Below, in pieces: positions 1-9,263 of a stretch of DNA of 64,000 bases (the stretch's first letter is position 1; each line of letters starts with the position of its first letter). This stretch comes from Pseudokordiimonas caeni. GTDB taxonomy: Bacteria > Pseudomonadota > Alphaproteobacteria > Sphingomonadales > Kordiimonadaceae. The notes below the pieces were generated by a model that saw only the letters and a program-made list of their open reading frames with translations, did not search any database and was not told the origin of the DNA. The stretch is from contig NZ_JAPPRR010000001.1 in assembly GCF_026719705.1 (NCBI RefSeq), positions 1,837,255 to 1,901,254 of the forward strand, in the 5' to 3' direction. The translations under genes were made by a program, and so were the position numbers.

Positions 1-252
1 CTCGACGACAAGGCGGGCTCGGTCACCATCAAGGATCAGAATGGCAACAGCCTGACCATGGATTCCGGTGGCATCAAGATGACAAGCGCCGCCGATCTCA
101 CCGTGTCTGCCTCTGCGGGCACGTTCAAAGGGTCGGCAAGCAATGTGAATTTCGACGCATCGATGGAAATCAAGGGCAACGGTGGCCTTGGCGCACAATG
201 GACAAGCGGCGCCAACACCGTGGTCAAGGGTGCCATCGTCCAGATCAACTAG
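1..252 (+). CDS. eCIS spike (VgrG/Afp8-like), C-terminal fragment
   Basis: The reading frame is open from base 1, so only the last 83 residues are inside the window. They are rich in short alternating hydrophobic, Gly and Ser repeats and end in the sequence VVKGAIVQIN. This is the usual end of VgrG/gp5-type spike proteins, whose C-terminus folds as a triangular beta-helix needle (family knowledge). In an extracellular contractile injection system this trimeric spike sits on the inner-tube tip and carries the PAAR cone. The next gene, gp25-like, begins 11 bases after the stop, and the rest of the baseplate follows, which supports the assignment. The N-terminal domains that would separate Afp8-type from T6SS VgrG lie outside the window. 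Confidence 0.8.
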   Translation, partial: LDDKAGSVTIKDQNGNSLTMDSGGIKMTSAADLTVSASAGTFKGSASNVNFDASMEIKGNGGLGAQWTSGANTVVKGAIVQIN

Positions 253-263
253 GGCCAGCAACC

Positions 264-674
264 GTGAAGCAGGACATGAAATCCATCGTCGGTCAGGGCT
301 GGGCTTTCCCGCCGACCTTCACCAGCACCGGGGCCGCCCCCCTGATGGTGACGCTGGAGCAAGATATTGTCCAAAGCCTGATCATCCTGCTGGGCACCAC
401 GCCCGGCGAACGCCCGATGCGTCCTGATTACGGCTGTGACCTGCACCGCTATCTGTTCGAAGAACTGGACGACAGCCTGTGCCGCTATCTGCGCAACCTG
501 ATCCAGATTGCCATCAACCGCTACGAACCCCGGATTGACCTCAACAGTGTTGAATACCGTGCAGACACCGCCATTGGCCTGATCGAATTCGACATTGTCT
601 ATACGGTCCGCACGACCTCGAAGGTCGGCAACATTGTTTACCCGCTTTATCTTGAGGGAGGGCAGCCGGCATGA
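264..674 (+). CDS. gp25-like baseplate protein (Afp9-like)
   Basis: A 136-residue protein of the GPW/gp25 lysozyme-like baseplate family, which in contractile systems helps form the baseplate wedge at the sheath-baseplate junction. The hallmark stretch GERPMRPDYGCDLHRYLFE is visible at about residues 50-70, as is the usual length. I chose the GTG at 264 because an AGGG-type ribosome site lies 10 bases before it; ATG 276 in the same frame is the alternative and removes four residues. A longer frame reaching upstream to 198 would overlap the spike gene and is unlikely. The stop overlaps the start of the next gene as ATGA, indicating translational coupling within the injection-system operon. Confidence 0.9.
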   Translation: MKQDMKSIVGQGWAFPPTFTSTGAAPLMVTLEQDIVQSLIILLGTTPGERPMRPDYGCDLHRYLFEELDDSLCRYLRNLIQIAINRYEPRIDLNSVEYRADTAIGLIEFDIVYTVRTTSKVGNIVYPLYLEGGQPA

Positions 675-3600
675 AAGGCGTCCCCACCCCTGTTTCAGCC
701 GCGCGCCGTGACGCTTGGCCCGGCCTCAGCCGCCTGCATTTCGAACGCGAGGGCCCACGGCCCGATGCCGCGCCCCTTGAGGTGCGTGACCCCTGCTACC
801 AGCTGGCGCGGATCATTCGCCTGGGCCGGGCCCTGCCCTTTTTTGACGACAACAACAGCCGCGTCGGTACCTGGTTCGATCGACTTTCGGAAGACCCTAC
901 CGCCCGCCTCGCCCTCGTCGCGACCGAGCCGCCTTCTCGCTTCGAGGACGAGGCGAAACCCCTGCCCGCCGACTATCTGTCGCTCCTTGAAGATTGCATC
1001 GGCAGCGATGGCTGCTTTGACCCGACGACGCGGCGAACGGCTCTCGACCAGCGTGCCGACCGACTTATCGATCAGGCTGGTGCAAGGCTCGGAGTCCTGC
1101 AGGACTGGATCAACACCCGTGGCAATGACAATGGCTCGTCGGGCACCAATAGCCGCAAGGATGACCCCGAACGGCTGGCCGCTGAACTCGCCGCACTCCA
1201 CAAAGTCATCTTCTGGGGCGAGGCGCACCCCTTGCCGCAGTCGCTGCAGCGCTTTGCCGCCTCCCGGCTTCCCAAAGAATATGGCAGCCTCACCGGCATC
1301 ACAGCCCCCGACCAACGTCGCAGCGAGACGGCACGGCTGCTGCTTCAGTGCCTCGCCGCCATCGACGCCCTTGATGCAGGGGTCCGCAATATCGCTGTCG
1401 GGGAAGTCCGGACCCTGATCCAGAAAGGTGGGGCTGTCGCCCCTCACATCGCCCTCATTCTGGCTTTCATCGCCATGTATGACCGGGTAGCGGAAGAATT
1501 GAACGGGCTACCAGCACGCTACATGCATTATCTTTATCGCGACTGGCTCGGGCTCCGGCCCGCCGCACCTGTCGCTGACAAGGTGGATGTGGTGCTTGGC
1601 GCTACTGAAGATGCCGGTGGCAGCTATGTGCCGGCAGGGACGCGCTTCGAGGGCGGCACCACAGCAGCTGGCAAACCAATCCAGTATGCGCTGGCCGATC
1701 CGCTGTTTCTATCGACGGCCAAGCTTGTGGAAATCGAAAGCCTGTCGGTGGCACCCAACGCGCTCGGCACGCTCGAAGGCAACCGCATCGACCGGACGGC
1801 TGCCAAAACTGCCTGGCCCTTTCTCAGCACCGACCCGGAAGCAGATGAAACCGACCGGTTCGGCTTCATCCTCAGCGGCCGCCCGTTTAACCTGCCAGCA
1901 GGTCGTAAACAGATGACGGTCACGCTGAGCCTTGAGCCGGCTTCTGCGGCGGGAGCCCACCGCCTTGTCGATGTTTTTGCGCAAAACGGAGTAAGCGAGC
2001 ATTTGCCGGAGAACGGCAGCCGCCAGACCCTGTTTGAGGTATCCTGCATGAGCAGCACTGGCCTGCTTCCCTTGCCGGACGAAGACGTGACGGCCGCTTG
2101 TGAGGCCCGCGCCGATGGCCGCCTCATCCTCACGCTTTGCCTGACCCTGCCCGCAGTATCCGCGCCACCAAAAACGGGTGAGCCGTCAGCTGGCCCGGGC
2201 CTGCAGTTCCTGACCCACCGGTTGGCACAGGGGCTGGCGGCACCTGAATTCACCACCTGCGCCATCAAAGAAGTGGCGATTGGCATCGAAGCCACCGGCA
2301 TCACCGAGCTTTACGAAGGGCTTCAACAAGGCCAGCGGATTGCTGCAACCCTCGCTGCCCCCTTTGGGGCACCTCCAAAAAACAAGGGGGCCTTCACCGT
2401 CTGGACCCCGATCTTCGAGGCCGGATACAGCCTTTCAGGGCTGAGATTTTCCTGGAACTGGACCGGGATGCCCGACAGCCTTATAGACTATTTCGCGCAT
2501 TATTACCGCCGCCTGACCCGCAGTGCGCGTGACCGGCGGCCCTATGCCATGCGATTGATCGCAAGTGATGCCACCGGCGAGCCGGTGATGACGGGACGCG
2601 CCAATTTCGACGGCGGACGCAGTGCCGCGGTCGAAGCTCATGCCGCAGAGGAAAGCGCCGCCACATCAGCCGTTGCCGGGGCGACCCTGACCCTTGAAAC
2701 CCCGCCTTTCGCCTTCGGGCATGATCTCTATGGCCAGATGCTAGCTGAAGCCTCGCGGCAGGACCGTCGCTGGCATCCCATCCGCTGGCTAAGGCAAAGC
2801 GTTCGGGCATTCGTTCACGCCTTCATCATTCCTGTCGTCATCCCCGTCAGCGACCGGGCCCAGCCACTGGCGCTGGGGCTGGAGCGAAAAGCCCGTCTTG
2901 CACCGCTTACCCTGTTGCGCCGCTTCATCCGATACAGGCGTCCGCCCGAGCATCTGAAGGTGCCCCAGCCATGCTCCTTCCAGATGCAGAATCTGACACT
3001 TGATCTGAGCGGCTTGCTGGAAGCGGACCTGAACGACCCGGCATCTCCCGTCACCCTGCAGCATGTGGGCCCCGGCGGCAGGGTTTCGCGCCTAGACTTT
3101 GCCACCTTGATGCCGCGTCCGGATCGAGGGCACGAGGTCAGGCTGGGCTTTTCGGGGCTTGATGTCACCAAGCCGCTGAGCCTGCTGTTTGACCTGCCCT
3201 TTGTCGACATGGACTGCACGGCGCCGGACACCGCTGTCGAATGGTCGGTGCTTGACGGCGAAACCTGGCGGCCGCTCGACGATACAGAGCGCGGGCTGGA
3301 TCATACGGCCAACCTTACCCGAAGCGGTGCCCTGACCCTGCACCTGCCGGCAACCCGATCCGACGGTCTTTACTGGCTGCGGGCGCTGGTGCGCGGCGAC
3401 CAGCCGGTGCAGCGCCGCTGCGCAGGCATCCATGTGAATGGTGCGCGCCTTGACCATGCTGCCGATACCGCGCTGCCGGATGCCCCGCCGCTGAAAGGCA
3501 CCGTCAAGCGGCTGGCAAAACCGTCCAGCGCCGTAACGAGCGTCCAACAGCCCTACGCATCCTACGGCGGCAAGTCGGGTGAAAATCTGGCGCATTTTGC

Positions 3601-4240
3601 CGCGGCCGCGGCCCGTCGGCTCCGCAGCCGGAACAGAAACGCATCCGCCCATGACATTGAGCACGCGATCCTTGCAGCCTTTCCGTCGATTGAGCGCGCC
3701 AAATGCATCCCGGCCACACGCCCTGACGGCGCGCGGGCTGCAGGACATTTGCTGATTGTGGTGGCGAGCCGACCCGCTTTCGAAGGCGGCAGCCTGCGGG
3801 CCCCCGTCCCGCCGCCTCTATGTGACGATATCAGGCAGATGGTTGCCATCATCTCTCCGATGGGCGCGGAAGTGCATGTCATGCCGCCGCGCTATCAGCC
3901 CGTGACCGTTGACACGACCCTTGAACTGAATCGCTATGCCGATCCGATCCGCTGGGAAGGGCTGACGATCAAGGCGATCAACAGGGCAATCGCCGACGCT
4001 GCCCTGACCGATGGAGGCCTGCGCCTTGGTGGCTCGCTGGATATCGATCCCGTCCGCAAGGCCCTGATGGGCCTATCTTTCATCTCCGCAATTCCGGCCT
4101 TGTCTTTCAGGTCGCCTCTCGGGGATGCCAACACCGCCTTTGTCACAGCCTGCCACCCGGGGGCTGTGCTTTCCCCGTCGTTCCGCCACCGGATGTCATC
4201 CACTGCCGAACAGCCGCCCCGAGCGGCGCAATCGGCATGA
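671..4240 (+). CDS. eCIS baseplate protein (Afp11-like, baseplate J/gp6 type)
   Basis: A 1189-residue protein, the largest in the window. Position and size match Afp11, one of the two gp6/baseplate-J-like wedge proteins of Afp/PVC-type particles. Its start ATG overlaps the gp25-like stop. The N-terminal part (about 30-110) has the DPCYQLARIIRLGRALPFF and WFDRL segments. The C-terminal third contains a baseplate-J-like stretch around 920-1160, including YQPVTVDTTLELNRYADP followed by a predicted alpha/beta end. No transmembrane segment or signal peptide is seen. The family call rests mainly on size, order and weak motif resemblance. Structural searches against Afp11, Pvc11 and algoCIS wedge proteins would settle it. 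Confidence 0.75.
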   Translation: MKGVPTPVSAARRDAWPGLSRLHFEREGPRPDAAPLEVRDPCYQLARIIRLGRALPFFDDNNSRVGTWFDRLSEDPTARLALVATEPPSRFEDEAKPLPADYLSLLEDCIGSDGCFDPTTRRTALDQRADRLIDQAGARLGVLQDWINTRGNDNGSSGTNSRKDDPERLAAELAALHKVIFWGEAHPLPQSLQRFAASRLPKEYGSLTGITAPDQRRSETARLLLQCLAAIDALDAGVRNIAVGEVRTLIQKGGAVAPHIALILAFIAMYDRVAEELNGLPARYMHYLYRDWLGLRPAAPVADKVDVVLGATEDAGGSYVPAGTRFEGGTTAAGKPIQYALADPLFLSTAKLVEIESLSVAPNALGTLEGNRIDRTAAKTAWPFLSTDPEADETDRFGFILSGRPFNLPAGRKQMTVTLSLEPASAAGAHRLVDVFAQNGVSEHLPENGSRQTLFEVSCMSSTGLLPLPDEDVTAACEARADGRLILTLCLTLPAVSAPPKTGEPSAGPGLQFLTHRLAQGLAAPEFTTCAIKEVAIGIEATGITELYEGLQQGQRIAATLAAPFGAPPKNKGAFTVWTPIFEAGYSLSGLRFSWNWTGMPDSLIDYFAHYYRRLTRSARDRRPYAMRLIASDATGEPVMTGRANFDGGRSAAVEAHAAEESAATSAVAGATLTLETPPFAFGHDLYGQMLAEASRQDRRWHPIRWLRQSVRAFVHAFIIPVVIPVSDRAQPLALGLERKARLAPLTLLRRFIRYRRPPEHLKVPQPCSFQMQNLTLDLSGLLEADLNDPASPVTLQHVGPGGRVSRLDFATLMPRPDRGHEVRLGFSGLDVTKPLSLLFDLPFVDMDCTAPDTAVEWSVLDGETWRPLDDTERGLDHTANLTRSGALTLHLPATRSDGLYWLRALVRGDQPVQRRCAGIHVNGARLDHAADTALPDAPPLKGTVKRLAKPSSAVTSVQQPYASYGGKSGENLAHFAAAAARRLRSRNRNASAHDIEHAILAAFPSIERAKCIPATRPDGARAAGHLLIVVASRPAFEGGSLRAPVPPPLCDDIRQMVAIISPMGAEVHVMPPRYQPVTVDTTLELNRYADPIRWEGLTIKAINRAIADAALTDGGLRLGGSLDIDPVRKALMGLSFISAIPALSFRSPLGDANTAFVTACHPGAVLSPSFRHRMSSTAEQPPRAAQSA

Positions 4241-4250
4241 AGGGGGCGTG

Positions 4251-6500
4251 ATGCAGGAAAGCCCCATCCGGTATGAAGACCTGATCGGCAGTGCGCGCGA
4301 AGCACTTGAGCGCTTTGCGCCCGGTCTTTGGACCGACTTCAATGCCCATGACCCCGGTATCACGGCCCTTGAATATCTGGCCGAAGCGCTGGCCGACTGC
4401 AGCTACCGGATCGGGCTACCGGTGGCAGACCTCATTGCCTCTGGCCCTGGCGGTGTGCCCCTGCCATCTCCGCCCGACCTCCTTGCTACGGTGCCTGTGA
4501 CGGGCGACGATGTGCGCGCCCTTCTCATCGACATACCGGAAGTGCGCAATGCGTGGATCACTGGCGAGGCGGGCGGACTTCTTCAGGTGACCATCGATAC
4601 GGTCCGGCCCCTAGGCCCTGCCGAACAAAGCTGGCTGCGCCGTGACGCCCGCGAACGCCTTGTGCGGCAACGGCTGGTCGGCACCGATATCGGCGAGATC
4701 GCCCTTGCGAAACGTGGCTTGATCGGCGCCTCGGTCACCGTCGCAGCCGGGCGGGATGCCGATACCGAGGCCAGTGCGACCGCTGTAACGCTGGCACTAG
4801 ATGCCATCCTGATGAACCTGCCGGCCTATCGGATCGACGAGCGCGCCGGCGAAAATGCCGTCGCATCCGGCCCCGCTGTCAATCGCGGGATCTTTGACAC
4901 TACCCGCATGGCGGCAAGCAACCTGCAGACCCAGGTCGACCTTGCCAGCATCGCAGACCAGATCGAAAAGGAATTGTCGGACCTGCAGGTGCGCGACCTT
5001 TTCCTGTGGCGCACGGACGAGACCGGCGTGATCGTGGAAGCTGCCGGCGGCATGCTGAAGCTGGAAGAACATTGCGCCTATATGTTGGATACCGGTGACA
5101 TGGCCCTTTCGGTCCTCGTCAATGGACGGCAGGTCAAACCCGACCTCAACAGGCTCGTGAAAGCCATCGAACAGGGCCGCGCGCCCCGCGCACGTCTCTA
5201 TCCCGGCGACGCCGAAGCGATTGATCATGGCACGCAGCGCACCGACCTTGCGTCCTACCCCTCCGTCCAGCGCGACTTTCCGGCCCTTTACGGCCTGAAG
5301 CGCGGATATCTTTCCCCGAAGGCAAGCGACACCCGACAAGCGCAAGCCAAACAGTTACAGGCATTCCTGTTGCTACTGGAACAACCGGTCGCCGACCTTC
5401 TGGCGCGCCTCTCTGGAAGCGCTGCATTGCTGGGGCTGACCTCCACCGACCGCAGCATCGCGGCAGGCACCGTGGAATTCGATCACCTGCACAAAGGACT
5501 TGAAAATGCCCCCTCGGTCCTGACAGCGGCGAGCCGAGACGATCTCGCAACCAGCGCCGAGACCGCCCTCCTTCATCGCGGCTGGTGCCGCTTCACGGCA
5601 GCGCTTGTTGCGAAGGACGACCTGCCATCGCTGGCGGGGCCGCAACCGGCAGACCTTGCGTCACAGTCACACCAGCCAGTGGCTGGCTGGAATTATCTGG
5701 AACCACCGACCAACCCCGGACGTCTCACTTCTTTCGAGCGCCTCGCCGCCGACCTTTGCCTGCGGCCGCACGAAGATGGGCCGCCCCTGAAGGACCGCCT
5801 GACGATCATCGCGGATGATGCGGAATATCGCTTCAGGCTCGACCAGGGGGGCGATGCCCTGCCGCTTCTCAGCCGGGACTGCTACTCTGACCCTGCCAGC
5901 GCCGAGGCCGCAGCCGCGGTGGCAGGCCTATCGCTGCCGCTCAGGGATCGCTACCGGATCGAAACGTGGCGCGCGTCCGGCGCGCCTGGCTATCGGGTCC
6001 ACCTCATTGATGAAAGCGGTGCGACACTGGCCCGCAGCACTCTTGCTTTCGATAGCCGCGCCGCGGCGGAAAAGGCCATTGAGGCCTCCGTCCGCATTGC
6101 CGAGCCAGAAGGTGGCACTGGCATCTATCTTGTCGAGCATCTTCTGCTGCGGCCTGCCGACATCGGGGACAATGCCCTTGCCCCCGCCTTTTGCCATCAG
6201 GTGACGCTGGTCGTTCCTGCCGCACCGGAACGCTGGCAACCACAGGCAGACCTGACCACGCTCGAATGGTTGGTTGCGGAAGCCCTGCCCGCCCATCTGC
6301 TGGTCAACATCCTGCCGCTTCCTGCCGCTGACCTGATAGCCTTCGAAGAGGCCTATTTCGCATGGCTCGACGATTTCTGGGGAGGCGGCCCGTCCCTTGG
6401 CCATACCCGCCTTGGTGTTATCGCCGAACTGGGCCGGCACGGCATCGGCAGCTGGACTGAAATCGAAAGGGAGGAAGTCCCCGATGCAGAAGAAAACTGA
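4251..6500 (+). CDS. eCIS baseplate protein (Afp12-like, baseplate J type)
   Basis: A 749-residue second wedge protein. Residues 29-41 read DFNAHDPGITALE, the signature found near the N-terminus of Afp12/gp6-like proteins, where HDPG followed by T.LE is nearly constant. The start at 4251 has an AAGGGGG ribosome site just upstream and lies 10 bases after the previous stop. A longer in-frame extension to 4125 would overlap the Afp11-like gene and is not needed. The gene ends with a 17-base overlap into the tape-measure-domain gene. With the Afp11-like protein it should form the heterodimeric wedges that surround the spike. It is cytoplasmic and has no membrane segments. Confidence 0.85.
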   Translation: MQESPIRYEDLIGSAREALERFAPGLWTDFNAHDPGITALEYLAEALADCSYRIGLPVADLIASGPGGVPLPSPPDLLATVPVTGDDVRALLIDIPEVRNAWITGEAGGLLQVTIDTVRPLGPAEQSWLRRDARERLVRQRLVGTDIGEIALAKRGLIGASVTVAAGRDADTEASATAVTLALDAILMNLPAYRIDERAGENAVASGPAVNRGIFDTTRMAASNLQTQVDLASIADQIEKELSDLQVRDLFLWRTDETGVIVEAAGGMLKLEEHCAYMLDTGDMALSVLVNGRQVKPDLNRLVKAIEQGRAPRARLYPGDAEAIDHGTQRTDLASYPSVQRDFPALYGLKRGYLSPKASDTRQAQAKQLQAFLLLLEQPVADLLARLSGSAALLGLTSTDRSIAAGTVEFDHLHKGLENAPSVLTAASRDDLATSAETALLHRGWCRFTAALVAKDDLPSLAGPQPADLASQSHQPVAGWNYLEPPTNPGRLTSFERLAADLCLRPHEDGPPLKDRLTIIADDAEYRFRLDQGGDALPLLSRDCYSDPASAEAAAAVAGLSLPLRDRYRIETWRASGAPGYRVHLIDESGATLARSTLAFDSRAAAEKAIEASVRIAEPEGGTGIYLVEHLLLRPADIGDNALAPAFCHQVTLVVPAAPERWQPQADLTTLEWLVAEALPAHLLVNILPLPAADLIAFEEAYFAWLDDFWGGGPSLGHTRLGVIAELGRHGIGSWTEIEREEVPDAEEN

Positions 6501-7176
6501 CGAACCGGTTGCCGGGCCAAAGCAGGCCCCGACCACGCCGCTTTCAGCGCCGGAACTGAAGGCCAAACTCGCCCGCTTTTACGACCGCTTCACCGATGAA
6601 GTATCGGTGCAGCGTGCAGTGCGCGAACAGCTTTCAGTCCGCCGGAGTATCGATCCCGCCAAAGAGGCCAAACTGAAAGCCGCCAAACGGTCGGCCACCA
6701 GCGCGGGCCTTGTTCTCATCGCGCCCTACCTGCCAGTTTTCCTGCGCAATCTCGGGCTCCTCTCCCCGACCGGCAGCTTCGAGGGGAGCGGCGCGACGGA
6801 GGCAGCCATGACCCTTCATTTTCTGGCGACAGGCCGCGATGCTGAAGCAGGCGATGACCTCTTTTTCATTCAGCACCTTCTGGGTGTCGATCACGATAAC
6901 GGTGAGCGTTTACCTGTCCCGGCCCCGCACAAGGACGAAGCCGAGCGGCTGCTTGGCTCCATCATCGCCAATTGGCCGGCAGCCCAAAACCTGAAGGTCG
7001 CGGGGCTCAGGGAGGCCATGCTGCAACGGGGTGGCATCCTGGAAAAAGCGAGCGACACGGATCAGCTACAAGTATCGCCCCATCCGATAGACGTTCTCCT
7101 GTCCTCGATTCCGTGGGGATTTGGCGCCGTCTATCACCCGTGGATGGCGCGCCCGATGGTGGTGGACTGGCCATGA
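6484..7176 (+). CDS. Short contractile-injection-system tape-measure-domain protein
   Basis: A 230-residue protein whose region from about residue 70 to the end matches the contractile-injection-system tape measure domain as I know it. It has AGLVLIAPYLPVFLRNLGLL, then a helix with AAMTLHFLATG, then IIANWPAAQNLKVAGLREAM and a final IPWGFGAVYHPWM block. The N-terminal 65 residues are charged and Pro/Ala-rich. Homologues that set tube length are often much longer, so this copy is essentially the terminal domain alone. It starts 17 bases inside the Afp12-like gene and its stop overlaps the ATPase start as ATGA. It may cap or terminate a short tube, or a longer ruler may be encoded outside the window. 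Confidence 0.8.
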   Translation: MQKKTDEPVAGPKQAPTTPLSAPELKAKLARFYDRFTDEVSVQRAVREQLSVRRSIDPAKEAKLKAAKRSATSAGLVLIAPYLPVFLRNLGLLSPTGSFEGSGATEAAMTLHFLATGRDAEAGDDLFFIQHLLGVDHDNGERLPVPAPHKDEAERLLGSIIANWPAAQNLKVAGLREAMLQRGGILEKASDTDQLQVSPHPIDVLLSSIPWGFGAVYHPWMARPMVVDWP

Positions 7177-8555
7177 CAGCAAATATCGGCATCACATCCA
7201 CCGAAAACTGGCACGCAAGCCTGATGGCGGAATTCGCCTGGTTCCGCGAGGTGCTCTCTGCCCGTATCGCCCTCTATTTCGGGCAGGAATGCCCCTATGC
7301 TTCACCCATCGACGTTCCCGTGCCGGACCTGACACAACAGCCCGGCCTCTATGCCCGCTGGGCCATCGCGCATGAATTGACAGTGCCTGAAAGGCTCGTT
7401 GTGATGCTCGCGCTGGCGCCAGAAGTCGCGCCTGAAGCGCTCGACCCTTTTTTCATCCGCAACGCAACATACGACCGGGTTCACAGCGAGTTCGGCGGCT
7501 TCACGGGACGTGGCCACGCGGGCTTCCTGCCAACCCACGAAACCGCCCTTTTCCTGCTTGCAGGTGACAATCCGGCCGCCCGACTGGACCTCTTGCCGCT
7601 GCTGCAACCCGGCAGCGCACTCGTCGATCATTGGATCATAGACAGCGGTCCGAGCCTTACGCCGGACAGCACAGGCGTCCCACTCCCGGAACCTGCAACC
7701 GCCCGGCCGCTTGCGCTGTCTGCCGCCGCAGTGACAGTCCTGCGCGACGGCGGCAAGGCCACGCTTGTCGTCCCACCGGGTGTTCCGGGCACACCCCTCA
7801 CCTCCCGTCTGGAATGGGACGACCTCGTGGTGCCGCCTGCAACCGGTGCAGCACTTGCCCGGGTGCTTGCATGGATCGAACATGGTGGTCGTCTGCATGA
7901 AGTCGACGGCCTCGGCCCGCACCTGCGGCCGGGCCACACAATCCTGTTCCATGGGCCTTCTGGCACCGGCAAAACGCTTGCTGCCGCTCTTGTCGGCAAA
8001 AAGGCGGAAAGGCCGGTCATTAGTGTCGACCTTGCCCAGCTTGTCTCCAAATATATCGGCGAAACCGAAAAGAACCTGGACCGTCTTTTCACCGAGGCCG
8101 AACGGCGTGGCTGGATCCTGTTCTTCGATGAGGCCGATGCACTGTTCGGCAAACGCACCAGCATCAACAGCTCGAACGACCGCTATGCCAATATGGAAGT
8201 CGGTTACATGCTGCAGCGGCTGGAGGCTTTCTCCGGCCTTGCGATCCTCGCGAGCAACCTTGTCACCAATTTCGATGATGCCTTCCTCAGGCGCTTCCAC
8301 CAGCTGATCCATTTCCCGCTGCCTGATGCACCGATGCGCGAACGGCTGATCCGCGACTGCCTCGGCAGTGCAGTCTCGGCGGAAATAGATGCAAGGCATC
8401 TCGCCACCAAATTCACGGTATCCGGTGCCACCATCGTCAATGCCATCCGCCATGCCTGGCTGTCGGCCTATGCTGCGGGCGACACGGCCTTGCAACGGGA
8501 CGAAATCGAGGAAGGCTTCCGCCTGGAACTCGCGAAGGAGGGAAAGTCGTCATGA
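7173..8555 (+). CDS. eCIS AAA+ ATPase (Afp15-like)
   Basis: A 460-residue AAA+ ATPase. Walker A GPSGTGKT is at residues 261-268 and Walker B FFDEADALFG around 317-326. A sensor-1 Asn is in ILASNL and an arginine-finger region is in FLRRFH. The N-terminal 250 residues match the winged, Afp15-specific part. Afp15-type ATPases are required for assembly or loading of Afp/PVC particles but are not part of the finished particle. I chose ATG 7173 because it overlaps the previous stop as ATGA; a longer frame to 6972 would lie inside the tape-measure gene. Its own stop overlaps the start of the first effector, so ATPase and cargo are translationally coupled. Confidence 0.93.
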   Translation: MTANIGITSTENWHASLMAEFAWFREVLSARIALYFGQECPYASPIDVPVPDLTQQPGLYARWAIAHELTVPERLVVMLALAPEVAPEALDPFFIRNATYDRVHSEFGGFTGRGHAGFLPTHETALFLLAGDNPAARLDLLPLLQPGSALVDHWIIDSGPSLTPDSTGVPLPEPATARPLALSAAAVTVLRDGGKATLVVPPGVPGTPLTSRLEWDDLVVPPATGAALARVLAWIEHGGRLHEVDGLGPHLRPGHTILFHGPSGTGKTLAAALVGKKAERPVISVDLAQLVSKYIGETEKNLDRLFTEAERRGWILFFDEADALFGKRTSINSSNDRYANMEVGYMLQRLEAFSGLAILASNLVTNFDDAFLRRFHQLIHFPLPDAPMRERLIRDCLGSAVSAEIDARHLATKFTVSGATIVNAIRHAWLSAYAAGDTALQRDEIEEGFRLELAKEGKSS

Positions 8556-9253
8556 CGCTTGAACGACATTCGAAAGCTTCTGATCTCCCCACCCAATTCG
8601 GCCAGATGAATGGCACCCGGGGGCTTGCACTCAGCCACGCCGCCCCCCTGCAATTCGGTTGGCAGCGGGATCTAGAGACTGGCCGACTGTTTAGCGTCGA
8701 TGACGCACATGCGGATGCCAGTCTGACCGATGCCAAAGTAGAGGCTGAAGACAGTGATGGAGCCAACGCAGCAGCACATGGCGGATTGGACGAACCTGAG
8801 GATTACCCCGGACGTGCCGATCTAATCGTTCAGGCAAAATTCAAGGACGGTCAATCAGGGCCTAAGAATGTAAAGGCCGCAAATGACGGCAAGACATACA
8901 ATCTCACCTTTGACCGGAAAGACGGAGGAACCATCTATTTTGACAAACCCAAGGACAACAAAGGCGGCTGGCCGAGTGCAAACCACCAGCATGTTAACAT
9001 CCAGAAAGGCAAAAAAAACGGGCGGGACTATGGTGAGACCCTTGGTGGCACTAAAGAATATATCGACACGGACGACCGCAGACAGCATTTCAGCATGGCC
9101 GACAAAGCAGCAGGCATCAAGCCGGGCGATCGGACGGGTAAATGGACCTGGCACCACCTGAAAACCCCAACCTACGACATGGCACTCGTTGACATGGCCG
9201 TTCATCGGGCCTTCGGCCACAATGGCGGCGTCCACCTGTGGCCGAAGAATTGA
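8552..9253 (+). CDS. Putative eCIS effector with C-terminal WHH/HNH nuclease domain
   Basis: A 233-residue protein. The C-terminal 40 residues read TGKWTWHHLKTPTYDMALVD, then H218, FGHNGG and a terminal LW. That is the pattern of the WHH branch of the HNH/endonuclease VII superfamily (WHH at 200-202 with later conserved His), widespread in polymorphic toxins. The N-terminal 110 residues are low-complexity and acidic, and carry LPTQFGQ (12-18) and APLQFGW (31-37). The second motif recurs in the next effector. The start overlaps the ATPase stop as ATGA. No immunity gene is recognisable next to it. Base composition seems less GC-rich than the structural genes, as is common for cargo genes. Nuclease activity and delivery are inferred. 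Confidence 0.75.
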   Translation: MTLERHSKASDLPTQFGQMNGTRGLALSHAAPLQFGWQRDLETGRLFSVDDAHADASLTDAKVEAEDSDGANAAAHGGLDEPEDYPGRADLIVQAKFKDGQSGPKNVKAANDGKTYNLTFDRKDGGTIYFDKPKDNKGGWPSANHQHVNIQKGKKNGRDYGETLGGTKEYIDTDDRRQHFSMADKAAGIKPGDRTGKWTWHHLKTPTYDMALVDMAVHRAFGHNGGVHLWPKN

Positions 9254-9263
9254 AGGACAGACG

